Below are positions 27,001-30,693 of a DNA stretch of 31,555 bases, piece after piece (the stretch's first letter is position 1; each line of letters opens with the position of its first letter). Location: positions 1 to 31,555 of IMG/VR virus record IMGVR_UViG_3300013093_000171, one strand, 5' to 3'. The position numbers and the translations under genes are program-made. This stretch comes from a virus. The notes beneath the pieces were generated by a model, which did not search any database, had not been told where the DNA came from, and saw only the letters and a program-made list of their open reading frames with translations.

Positions 27001-28294
27001 CCCAGGAGTATTAGAAATTGCCGGAGAGCGCATACACTATTTTGTTAAGACGGGCAATGTGTTAAGTCAACTACGAAGATCTATATCCGGTACAGGTATT
27101 AAACAATCGAGTCCTGCTGGTAGCTATGTACAAGATATAAGTTCTGGAGAAACTATACCTTATAAAGATAATATTAATACTATTAATGCCGTCGCTCAAT
27201 CGGATAACTTGCTGATAAATCTCTATAACTATGATACATTCTATGGATACATAAATGGAAATGTACTAACAATTACAAGCGGAACATTTTTCTTTGCTCT
27301 AGCTACGGTTAATTCAATAATTACATCTTATACTATATCATTGCCATCTGGTACTAAGATTCTAAGTCAAATTTCCGGTGTACCCGAAAAAGTTGGATCA
27401 TATACTATTAACTATTCAACTAATATTGGGAGTAGTGATAGTCCTATATTATTTTATGTTACTCCTGGTAGTATTCCTGAGAGAGGAAGTTTGACTGATT
27501 TAACAGGAGTTGTTAAATGGTTTACATCTAATGGATATGTGTATGGTTCAGCCTATGATAACACAGCGGCTTATACCGTAGATACAGTTGTGTTATCTAA
27601 CGGATCGTATTATTATTCTTTAGTAAATATCCCTCCTTTAAGTGGCAGAACATCTGGTATTGATTACAGCACCAATAACAGTGCATATTGGGCTGTTTAT
27701 CCAACTACTATTCCGGTAGGATACGGACAAACTGATGGTATAGAAGTATTTGTGGGAGGATACAGCGAAGCAGGCGATTGGAGTCCAAATACAACCTACA
27801 CAGTTGACACCATAGTAAATGTAGGAAGTTACACCTATAGATGTATACAAAATCATACAAGCTCGGCGAACTTTACGACCGATTCGGCAGCATATTGGAA
27901 ATTCTTTATAGGCAATATTCGTTTGAACAAACAGCCCTATAAAGTTCACAATGTGAATGTTGCTCCTTACAGCCCTGCTGGAGATGTTTTATTTGATTCT
28001 GATTTTTCAGTAGACGGTGTACTACCTGTAGTTAGACTTACTAATCAACTAAAGGCAGGCGTTCAAGTCACAGTAGTTCAAAGAACTGGTGCAGCCTGGG
28101 ATAGCACTACAAATATACTATATGATAATAGTGAGATAGCTAATTTTATTAAAGCTGAAACAGGAATTTGGTATTCAGAATATAATCAAATAAGTAATAC
28201 AACACTGGGTCTATTGCCACCCACCCAACAATCAACGTTTGATGCCTCGGGTTCAACGTTGGATAGTACTGGCTTAACATTCGATCAAGGATAA
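12086..28294 (+). CDS. gp7: Giant baseplate wedge protein, gp7-like (5402 aa)
   Basis: A single uninterrupted 16.2-kb reading frame. The N-terminus (LLPRFYQTNANRKFLQSTID, then NQLDVLGGNVSHHARLNSQE and FVNFQNYYWLPYGP) and later blocks (WRGVYRWLLGTDRPNICPWE near residue 1116, WWNLSTAKFVNPYF near 3015) follow the gp7-like wedge proteins of aquatic T4-like phages. T4 gp7 is 1032 aa. Between conserved blocks lie probable accessory modules: six CBM5/12-like segments, a beta-propeller-like region (about residues 2199-2935), Gly-rich beta repeats (22065-22240, 23205-23395, 24300-24900) and serial strand modules (25560-26830). The C-terminal about 500 residues return to conserved-looking sequence (LRRSISGTGI, PYKVHNVNVAPYSPAGD). 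gp7 forms the wedge periphery where fibres attach. GGGAG precedes the ATG, which overlaps the gp6 stop (TAATG). Homology beyond the N-terminal third is less certain. Confidence 0.82.
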   Translation: MAGNNKNANGSNGFSVNLLPRFYQTNANRKFLQSTIDQLYQPGSLTKISGYVGRKNAKASTGKDVYIQAADQIRQNYQLEPGLTITDTLGNVTYFKDYIDYINQLDVLGGNVSHHARLNSQEFYSWDPHIDWDKFVNFQNYYWLPYGPQTINVHGQIQPIASTYSVAIQQEGANNQYVFTPDGSTPDPVLKLYQGQTYTFNINSPGNPFSIKTARSTGVLDRYSNIDSVSAYGVEVGTITFTVPTDAPSILYYQSENDINLGGMIQIYSILSDTTINVEAEILGKATYTLIDGTALSNGMKLNFVGQVTPAIYAQDEYYVEGVGTAIKLIPSRSLEIISSFTTNSPINFDSDKFDTEPFDIASGYQGKLDYITINRSSRDRNPWSRYNRWFHQDVINASAKFNNQTPVLDQSVRAKRPIIEFNADIKLYNLGTVAIQDIDLVDDFTIDAFLTIEGTAGYNIDNVALSPGMFVLFTADIDPLVQNKIFRVEYVDVKHLSTGSNQLHLVEVASPELNQIVIVRQGSVNQGSMYWYDGSKWQKGQTKSSINQPPMFDVVDNDGISFGDKTTYVGTTFTGTPIFSYPGSLPNSSVTGSNDIYLGFPLSYQNVNNIGDIVFNFNLVTDSFQYKQNTILQNKEIDVGFLSSLDYAGNTVYVNGWQTCKTKTVQAAVRIYDNSGITNNFNIDIFDDINNLSDLVVKIYINGVRLDPSLWTIQDTIYYKQVILTSPIQSTDILTIRAFASQPINSNGYYEIPINLQNNTLNGTMVDFTLGEVADHVSSIIDNITNFSGNFPGDSNLRDLGNVTQYGTKFVQHSGPISLSAYHITSESNNIIRSLQQAKDDYNNFKRLFLNTASSLGIDGDAVKLVDIIMQQINASKPKVAPYYLSDMVPYGAATVTVLDVVDYRIKNYPLSKVFSLDSLSNQAVGVYHNGVQLIYGQDYSFNSQGFIEIDPSVPLVTGDTITTYEYDSTDGSFVPATPTKLGMWPAFAPKIYLDTTLINPVKVIQGHDGSIVAAYNDYRDDLILELEKRIFNNIKVKYNADIFDIYSIIPSYTRFTDYSFTEFNNVLSSNFYSWVSLVGKDLTTPLNYDRKNSFTFNYSLNTAPDGTSLPGYWRGVYRWLLGTDRPNICPWEMLGFSLQPSWWTALYGPAPYTSDNIPMWTDIANGITREPNQPASVNANYVRTFLLNHLPVDEQGNLISPQASGLASGTVQPSINNNFVFGDGSPVENAWTRSSYYPFSIIATAILLKPAEVFGKLLDRSRIIRNKAGQLIYSDTGLRVRPADILLPSVYSSSLRVQTAGLVNYIVDLIFNYIFSNDVAAYNSYKSDLNTMIVQLSYRVGAFTNKEQFKLILESKTPSSTGNVFIPAENYKVFLNKSSPVKKLSYSGVIITKVSTGFEIKGYSITQPYFRYYPYTSSGNTINVGGISESYATWASGQQYISGNVILYEGVYYRSNANFVSGPSFDTTNLTKLPSLPMQGGVTAILRNGWDKKEIYTAPYGTLFATIQEVVDFLLGYGEYLQDQGFRFDDYNNNYNVVSNWETTAREFLFWTTQNWSTGQEKWSDWQAEQPYSYGKVVRYDGDYYSALYNLPPAESFDETKWSLLPGLSNIGASVISLSPGANALNFTTTLSVVDSITNSFNPYEIFKVNGTPFEVSNLDSYRQGNSVRYNPRNDEGIYGASFYLIQNEHVIIVDNTTIFNDIIYSPTSGYKRDRLKISGYVTTDWYGGLDIPGFIFDSATINEWQPWQDYNTGDVVTYQSYYYSADEFIPGAPAFVNSKWIKLSSKPTPQILPNWTNIATQFVDFYSTDVDSFNTAQQTMAQHLIGYQKRQYLDNIIQDDVSEFKFYQGMIRDKGTQTVLNNLFNALNLDKAESLTFYEEWAIRVSQYGASNAFQAIEFVLDQGKYISNPQGTLLTNTINSNINPFIIQQTLSDIYVSPTGYNSQPFPVLSAPNQFLRDAGYVNPADVFVSIGRLSDLTAQSVNSIIPGVSYKIINTGTTDFIAIGSSSNTAGTIFTATGAGSGTGTVQLDVTQINEGAYIWCAFDGPTSWNVYRFTDVHIRVTNVTYSNNVMTITAQNSIKLNVGSYVGLSQVTAIDGFYKITSVILNEFTVDAPGVKVPSPFTQQQNLIVYALVSQRTSSIDDIDKILPVNLQTGNFVWTDDDGTGSWANWIYAPVFVQQKLNAPQPANLTKFGNFVAINKLGTNAAISVGANLFALYNKVAAGVAWTQQQLLQPPFNSKSVPSSNTPVSVIAFSPDGTWMATGSPTAGTTSSYLKGNYNPLSSYLFQDIVKYNGLYFQALFPVPVGQTPSQLSPFWNQQFYVPVDTGPYTTGISNNGIVTIYQRDANNIYQLYDSFLSPSISSENFGSNLVFDASNLYVSAVSNNNNTGKVYKLSYTTVPQITAIYDSVNSSGTILRLTSSDGITAGMTIQGVDSLGISAFTSGQTVTAVLTRLLFVPVPGQLNYLYNTSTTAVNISKIQSGMSVSLYKTLGGYNYNVSQVTVYTAGLTSVNVLVTTKTLTSGGAKGTNYFFVSSNTNVLVGQLIVGTGVPTGTFVGSITLVNSSYEIVMVDFVGAIQNFIIQGSGSYEFFNAVTYGFVDIQAPKGYSPASTNLPIGVAQFNNDPTLIFNVYQTQSTNSIILSGAPNLNPAGSIVFSTTDWTYADTVGSGDAINNFYGSQLALSLDGSTLLVSASGGLVGKVYAYRSGTLIQTLVGIDNSFGQGITVSDDGSYIAISDDLQTYANINQQGTVGVYQYNPTSNLYVSYQSITDHRPEINGEFGSKISFMNDSQTLIIYSQNGSSVIKTTFDGYTTELASSQAAYGTPYVNDPTSDTSTATTFDKQSTTFITTQVATGRIDIHDRYNNNWVYGESLPNVYNSVSGYGQGFAVGSNNIFIGVPYFTSTYTNVGQVSLYIKPANTLSWNKYRTQAQVVDVSKIKKVFLYNKSTERLLTYLDVIDPIQGKIAGPAEEEITYETFYDPATYSYSDGSVQVNANSNGYWTTNQIGQLWWNLSTAKFVNPYFTDVAYRNNSWNTLAPGASIDIYEWVASPLLPEQWDSQSQTTAGVSSGITGKTLYGNSAYSVTKTYNSVTKTFKNTYYYWVANKNTVPEVIGRNISAQAVASLIANPRGQAYTYASLIGPDSFSLTNVNQYLTDTNTVLAVEYWTVNKIDRNIHSQWKLISTDTIVELPKVIQQKWIDSLCGVDSVGRPVPDYTLPVKLQYGIENRPRQSMFINRVEALKEYIEGVNSVLASIQITGNYNFSVLDSYDTPPPYTGSTATNDLYVPSGQFDQILNTDVEIQYTNINLFVRPELTPEIVNGGIVGATIVLTGRGYLQAPYITVVGSGTGAVLKSTIDTLGRINSVVVVASGYGYDDNTTLAVRDYSVLVLSDSQAEGAWSIYSFNPDYYDVNLKTVTGLWSRIYTKSYDVRNYWSYIDWYASGYNQFVAPDFSVETFVDLNFINVGIGGIVKILKVNTGGWMLLEKFANSSSADWTQSYKVIGLQNGTIQFSSNLYTTSSSAVGYDAGTFDGSGFDIKAAKELRIILETLQNNILIDELYSNYLDLFFRSMKYILSEQQYVDWIFKTSFVRATHNVGQLSQPVYYLVDNLSNFQDYIAEVKPYRTKVREYISRFAGVPQTDGVDHAELPITDFDLPPIIINDTLAIFNTQVENGKIVADLPQITTTPWVYWLDNVGFSVLELKIISGGSGYVSQPRVVFGSDSGSGATAEVFYTNGIINQVILTNNGSGYLSAPTVSIEGGLSSDGVAARLVAVIGNSVVRSNLIEMKFDRVGQTTYITDLSWTDTFPGTGSKLIFDLTWAPDIRPGKISVTVYDSIYNTTTTILREEYTVSVTSTKSSGYTQYFGQLVFLFSAPSKYQTVTVKYIKDISVLNAIDRIEYYYDPVSGMPGKDPKQLMTGIDYGGAVVGGLGFDIKGGWGSLPFATDYWGELDSTYTDYTIKFPFSGGSDQYHAVMPYVAPAGTLINVYYQELINSPFSADGITSVFFYNYNVLAKDIHLSATSTTTSINSVQTTAQPNSATYPIAITVINVIQATGGSSGQASIVFTGTLDTDTKNLANVLVGQFISGTGIPYGAYVTSVSGLTVSLSANLTANASGFYNFFVLGTTLTVASTAGVTVGLGVVGNGFTTQSVSKIVNSTTLILSSPPNTIPLVGENLTFVGNVAGSDTLTVPGVEIVFFGFITGSTLTVTTTPNVPLVVGTVINQVVGFSPELGLMVTAQISGNSGGAGVYTLSNDSVYTDLTPQELQGTTVLIKVGDIVTCQASGLTSAFGYNTSITNIQIVPNAIGHYVLVNITLSSIIYANLPDSTILTFSRQQYSPADVQISATYVVFSTVPAAGMTVNINGYINTVRIDADDIDPNTGISPTNPYAVTPTIVANGSTGNVYVNHIPGYFSPNAGDIFIFRVASSDGSISNLGQDTNISGGDTSTLNGVYATANGLTADDIIIDGDGLVTSTSSPAPEEVVPGQVVDTLAIKVFDRNPNGSARIKVDNHVTNGSTTVYKLSQPSTSSRGIIVKLGGSILVFGSDYNVNFENQSITLTSSPAPNQILSIFIIGYAGTNILDLDYFIGDGVTREFVTQAPWLTNITAGVYVDGVASSVVLFETSSEYVLVNSVGIRFSTPPAKGVLINYIIVSGNQQTFAITSTETVPTNGSNTYTLQNLVGNSLPNESYMIVRVDNTILSAPVNAYFTITADTLSYTIDTDKIASYSIPASNISVLVDNNLLLGGRDYTVDLSGITVTITNTVLNNYLGKSLIVSALLTNGYTYNASTRQITFSQSYDATHVVEITSSYQHDSIDLERTNVSVTSSSSLTPNSVMYYKTSAVQGGILILERAVIDENYVWLTKNNILLIPGVDYKLNDNRLTIQLAVIPSVSDQIEVLTYGTKVVGNSIAYMQFKDILNNTSYTRLSLNKRTTLAEPLNWYDSTITLTDASNFQSPNIELNIPGVLEIAGERIHYFVKTGNVLSQLRRSISGTGIKQSSPAGSYVQDISSGETIPYKDNINTINAVAQSDNLLINLYNYDTFYGYINGNVLTITSGTFFFALATVNSIITSYTISLPSGTKILSQISGVPEKVGSYTINYSTNIGSSDSPILFYVTPGSIPERGSLTDLTGVVKWFTSNGYVYGSAYDNTAAYTVDTVVLSNGSYYYSLVNIPPLSGRTSGIDYSTNNSAYWAVYPTTIPVGYGQTDGIEVFVGGYSEAGDWSPNTTYTVDTIVNVGSYTYRCIQNHTSSANFTTDSAAYWKFFIGNIRLNKQPYKVHNVNVAPYSPAGDVLFDSDFSVDGVLPVVRLTNQLKAGVQVTVVQRTGAAWDSTTNILYDNSEIANFIKAETGIWYSEYNQISNTTLGLLPPTQQSTFDASGSTLDSTGLTFDQG
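16391..17450 (+). other. Three CBM5/12-like modules within the giant wedge protein
   Basis: Three segments share the pattern W-x4-7-Y-x3-G-[DNK]-V-[VI]-x-Y-x-G/S-x-Y-Y-x-[AS], closing about 20 residues on with W-x-x-L or similar, as in small chitin/cellulose-binding modules. They start at 16391 (residue 1436, WASGQQY, GNVILYEGVYYRS), 16787 (residue 1568, WQAEQPYSYGKVVRYDGDYY) and 17324 (residue 1747, WQPWQDYNTGDVVTYQSYYY). Glycan binding is inference from the pattern; they could equally be structural spacers. Confidence 0.55.
18041..18190 (+). other. Small Gly/Thr-rich beta module common in phage structural proteins
   Basis: Residues about 1986-2035 read VNSIIPGVSYKIINTGTTDF, then IGSSSNTAGTIFTATG and GSGTGTV. 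I recognise this compact motif as one that recurs as an inserted unit in many large marine phage structural proteins. Only one copy was seen here. Function unknown; the identification is from memory of the pattern. Confidence 0.5.
18680..20890 (+). other. Beta-propeller-like (FG-GAP/WD-like) region within the giant wedge protein
   Basis: Residues about 2199-2935 contain about seven repeats of the form F-x-x-x-[LI]-x-[LF]-[ST]-x-[DN]-G-x-x-[LIM]-x-[VI] followed by G-x-V-x-[VIL]-Y. Examples are VIAFSPDGTWMATGSP, FGSNLVFDASNLYVSAV, YGSQLALSLDGSTLLVSASG, FGQGITVSDDGSYIAISDD, FGSKISFMNDSQTLIIYS and YGQGFAVGSNNIFIGVPY. Two loops are enlarged: a CBM-like module at 18926-19065 and an about 800-nt beta-rich insert at 19300-20100. 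The fold is inferred from the repeat pattern only. Confidence 0.55.
18926..19065 (+). other. CBM5/12-like module inserted in the propeller region
   Basis: Residues 2281-2327 follow the same aromatic pattern as the modules near 16.4-17.5 kb: YNPLSSYLFQDIVKYNGLYF, then FPVPVGQTPSQLSPFWNQQF. It sits between two predicted propeller blades, as a loop insertion. Binding activity is inferred. Confidence 0.5.
27560..27920 (+). other. Two CBM5/12-like modules near the C-terminus of the giant wedge protein
   Basis: Residues about 5159-5210 (NTAAYTVDTVVLSNGSYYYS, closing SAYWAVYP) and 5231-5279 (DWSPNTTYTVDTIVNVGSYT, closing SAAYWKFF). They are closer to each other (both YTVDT-[VI]-V) than to the earlier modules, suggesting local duplication. 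They flank a conserved-looking segment (YGQTDGIEVFVGGY). Confidence 0.55.
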
Positions 28295-28298
28295 AAAT

Positions 28299-30692
28299 AT
28301 GGCGTTACAATTAATAAACACAGGAACAGTGACTAATGACGGCACTGGAGATTCACTCCGTCAGGCCGGCTTAAAAATTAATTCAAATTTTACTGAACTA
28401 TATGCCTACTTGGCCACTCCATTAAGTTTACCTATCGCAGGTGCTACTAGTTCTGGCAGTTTGGGAGGAGTCAAAGTAGACGGTACAACTATTACTATAA
28501 ATCCAAATACAGGAGTTATAAACGCTAACTATACAAACTATTCACTGCCAACAGCAGTCCCATACACTATTGGAGGTGGAACTAAAGGCGGAGTTATCCC
28601 CGATGGTACAACTATCACTATCAACGGTGGAATTATTAGCGCACCATATTCTTATGCATTGCCAACTGCTAGTACAACTACATTAGGAGGCGTTAAAGTA
28701 GACGGTTCGAGTATTACTGTTAGCAACGGCATAATTAGCGCAAACTATTCTCCTTATAATCTCCCAACTGCAACTACAAATACATTAGGCGGAGTCAAAA
28801 TTGATGGTACAACAGTTACTATTAGTAATGGTGTAATTAGTTCTGTTTACAATCTTCCTCAAGCTACAACTAGTATTCTTGGCGGAGTTATGGTTGATGG
28901 ATCGACTATTAGTTCTACTAGCGGTATGATCGGTATAATACCAAGTGCCATAAAAGCCGCGGCAGCCGCTATGCTTACTGGTGGCACACAAACAGGTATA
29001 ACTTTTACATACAATTCTGGAACAGGATTGATGTCGACTACTGTAACTGGTGGCGGAGGTGGCGGAGGAATCACCGGAGTAACTGTTCAAAATTCTGGAT
29101 CAACTCAGGGTACTGCTACCGCAATAACTACATTGAATTTTACCGGTACAGGTGTAACTACAACTGCTAGCGGTAGTGTTGGGACAATAACTATTAATTC
29201 AGGAAGTTATACTTTGCCTACTGCATCTTCTAGCACATTAGGAGGAGTAAAAATTGACGGCACAAGTATTACGATCAACAACGGAATGATTAGTGCAGTG
29301 CTACCTACAGCAACCACTTCAACATTAGGCGGTGTAAAGGTTGACGGTACTAGCATTGCTATTAGTAACGGAGTAATTAGTGCTACCTATAGTTTGCCTA
29401 CAGCAAGTTCGAGCGTGTTAGGTGGAGTCAAGCCAGACGGGTCAACAATAACAATTAATCCTACTACAGGAGTTATTACAGCTAACTATACCAATTATAC
29501 TTTACCAATAGCAAGTACCAGCACAATCGGAGGAGTTAAGGTAGATGGTACTACAATTACGATTTCTGGAGGAGTAATTACCGCTCCTTATAGTTTTACA
29601 TTACCTACAGCAAGCACAAGTGTATTAGGCGGCGTAAAAATAGACAATAGTACAATTACTATTAATGGTAATGGAGTGATAAGTGCCGCACAGTATTCTT
29701 TACCAACAGCAAGTACCAGCACACTCGGAGGAGTTAAGGTAGATGGTACTACAGTTACTATTTCTGGTGGAGTAATTACTGCTCCTTATACATATAGTTT
29801 ACCAACTGCGGTGGCCGCAACTATTTCAGGCGGCGTAAAAGGCGGAGTCATTCCTGATGGTGTTACTATAACTGTAAGTGCTGGAGGAATTATTAGTAGC
29901 ACAAGCGGATATACATTACCAACTGCAAGCACTAGCGTATTGGGAGGCGTCAAAGTAGATGGCACAACTATCACTATAAATGGCAGTGGAGTTATCAGTA
30001 ATAGTTATGCTTACAGTTTACCAACCGCAAGTCTTGGCACATTGGGCGGGGTCAAAGTTGATGGATCAACTGTAACTATCAATAATGGTGTAATTAGCGC
30101 CCCATACACTTATACACTACCAACCGCAAGTTCAAGTGTATTAGGCGGTGTCAAAGTGGACGCTAGCACAATTACTGTAAATGGTAGTGGCGTGATCAGT
30201 GCTCCTCAATATAGTTTACCAACAGCAACTACAAGCGTATTAGGTGGAGTAAAGATTGACGGTACTACTATTACTATTAGCGGAGGAACAATCAGTGCTA
30301 GTGGCGGCGCTTTAAGTAGTCGATCAACAGTGGCAACAACTACTACAAGTTTAACAAATCAAGCAAGTGCAACTGCTACAGTTACAGCCGCTAAAGGATA
30401 TGCACTATACAGCATACAAGTCAGCGCAGGCGCATGGGTAACAGTATATACAAGTTCAACAGCGCAGTCAAATGACAGCACTCGAGCAATTACAACTGAT
30501 CCTACCCCAGGTAGCGGTGTAGTTGCAGAGGCAATTACAACTACTGCAACTACAACATATTTTACTCCAGCAGTGTTTGGTTTCAACGGTGATGGAACAC
30601 CAAGTACAAACATGTATTTGAAAATTTACAATAACAGCGGTTCGACTACTGCTATTACAGTGACAATAACTTACTTAAAATTAGAAATCTAA
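28299..30692 (+). CDS. Repeat-built tail fibre-like structural protein
   Basis: A 797-residue protein in three parts. Residues 1-42 (LINTGTVTNDGTGDSLRQAG, then NSNFTELYAYL) match an N-terminal cap seen on fibre/structural proteins of aquatic T4-like phages and likely attach it to the baseplate. Residues about 43-669 hold sixteen copies of a 30-38-residue unit, roughly LPTA-x-x-x-x-LGGVKVDGTTITI-x-x-GVIS, interrupted once by a Gly-rich non-repeat segment (about 208-304, with seven Gly in a row). Residues about 670-797 form a distinct Thr/Ser-rich C-terminal domain (GYALYSIQVSAGAWVTVYTS, closing ITYLKLEI) that looks like a beta-sandwich tip. Repeats of this type usually form trimeric beta shafts. 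AAGGA precedes the ATG, 4 nt after the wedge gene stop. Receptor binding is inferred; I do not recognise a specific named fibre. Confidence 0.72.
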   Translation: MALQLINTGTVTNDGTGDSLRQAGLKINSNFTELYAYLATPLSLPIAGATSSGSLGGVKVDGTTITINPNTGVINANYTNYSLPTAVPYTIGGGTKGGVIPDGTTITINGGIISAPYSYALPTASTTTLGGVKVDGSSITVSNGIISANYSPYNLPTATTNTLGGVKIDGTTVTISNGVISSVYNLPQATTSILGGVMVDGSTISSTSGMIGIIPSAIKAAAAAMLTGGTQTGITFTYNSGTGLMSTTVTGGGGGGGITGVTVQNSGSTQGTATAITTLNFTGTGVTTTASGSVGTITINSGSYTLPTASSSTLGGVKIDGTSITINNGMISAVLPTATTSTLGGVKVDGTSIAISNGVISATYSLPTASSSVLGGVKPDGSTITINPTTGVITANYTNYTLPIASTSTIGGVKVDGTTITISGGVITAPYSFTLPTASTSVLGGVKIDNSTITINGNGVISAAQYSLPTASTSTLGGVKVDGTTVTISGGVITAPYTYSLPTAVAATISGGVKGGVIPDGVTITVSAGGIISSTSGYTLPTASTSVLGGVKVDGTTITINGSGVISNSYAYSLPTASLGTLGGVKVDGSTVTINNGVISAPYTYTLPTASSSVLGGVKVDASTITVNGSGVISAPQYSLPTATTSVLGGVKIDGTTITISGGTISASGGALSSRSTVATTTTSLTNQASATATVTAAKGYALYSIQVSAGAWVTVYTSSTAQSNDSTRAITTDPTPGSGVVAEAITTTATTTYFTPAVFGFNGDGTPSTNMYLKIYNNSGSTTAITVTITYLKLEI
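28425..30305 (+). repeat. Sixteen-unit in-frame tandem repeat (fibre shaft)
   Basis: Units of about 90-115 nt encode LPTA...LGGVKVDGTTITI...GVIS. Five lie before the interruption at about 28920-29210 and eleven after it. Variant units recur in matching form: units 1 and 8 both read ITINP-[NT]-TGVI and end ANYTNY; units 2 and 12 both read LPTAV...KGGVIPDG. This suggests blocks of several units have been duplicated together. Confidence 0.85.
29512..29788 (+). repeat. Near-identical duplicate units inside the fibre array
   Basis: 29512-29590 and 29710-29788 (offset 198 nt) are almost identical at DNA level, for example GGAGTTAAGGTAGATGGTAC in both, with only a few mostly silent differences. Neighbouring units have diverged far more in their codons, so this points to a recent two-unit duplication or gene conversion. 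Confidence 0.7.
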
Positions 30693-30693
30693 T

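Noticed and set aside
28425-30305. Regularly spaced repeats that could suggest a CRISPR array
   Set aside because: The units are in frame, encode a conserved peptide, vary at third positions and have no unique spacers; they are a protein repeat.
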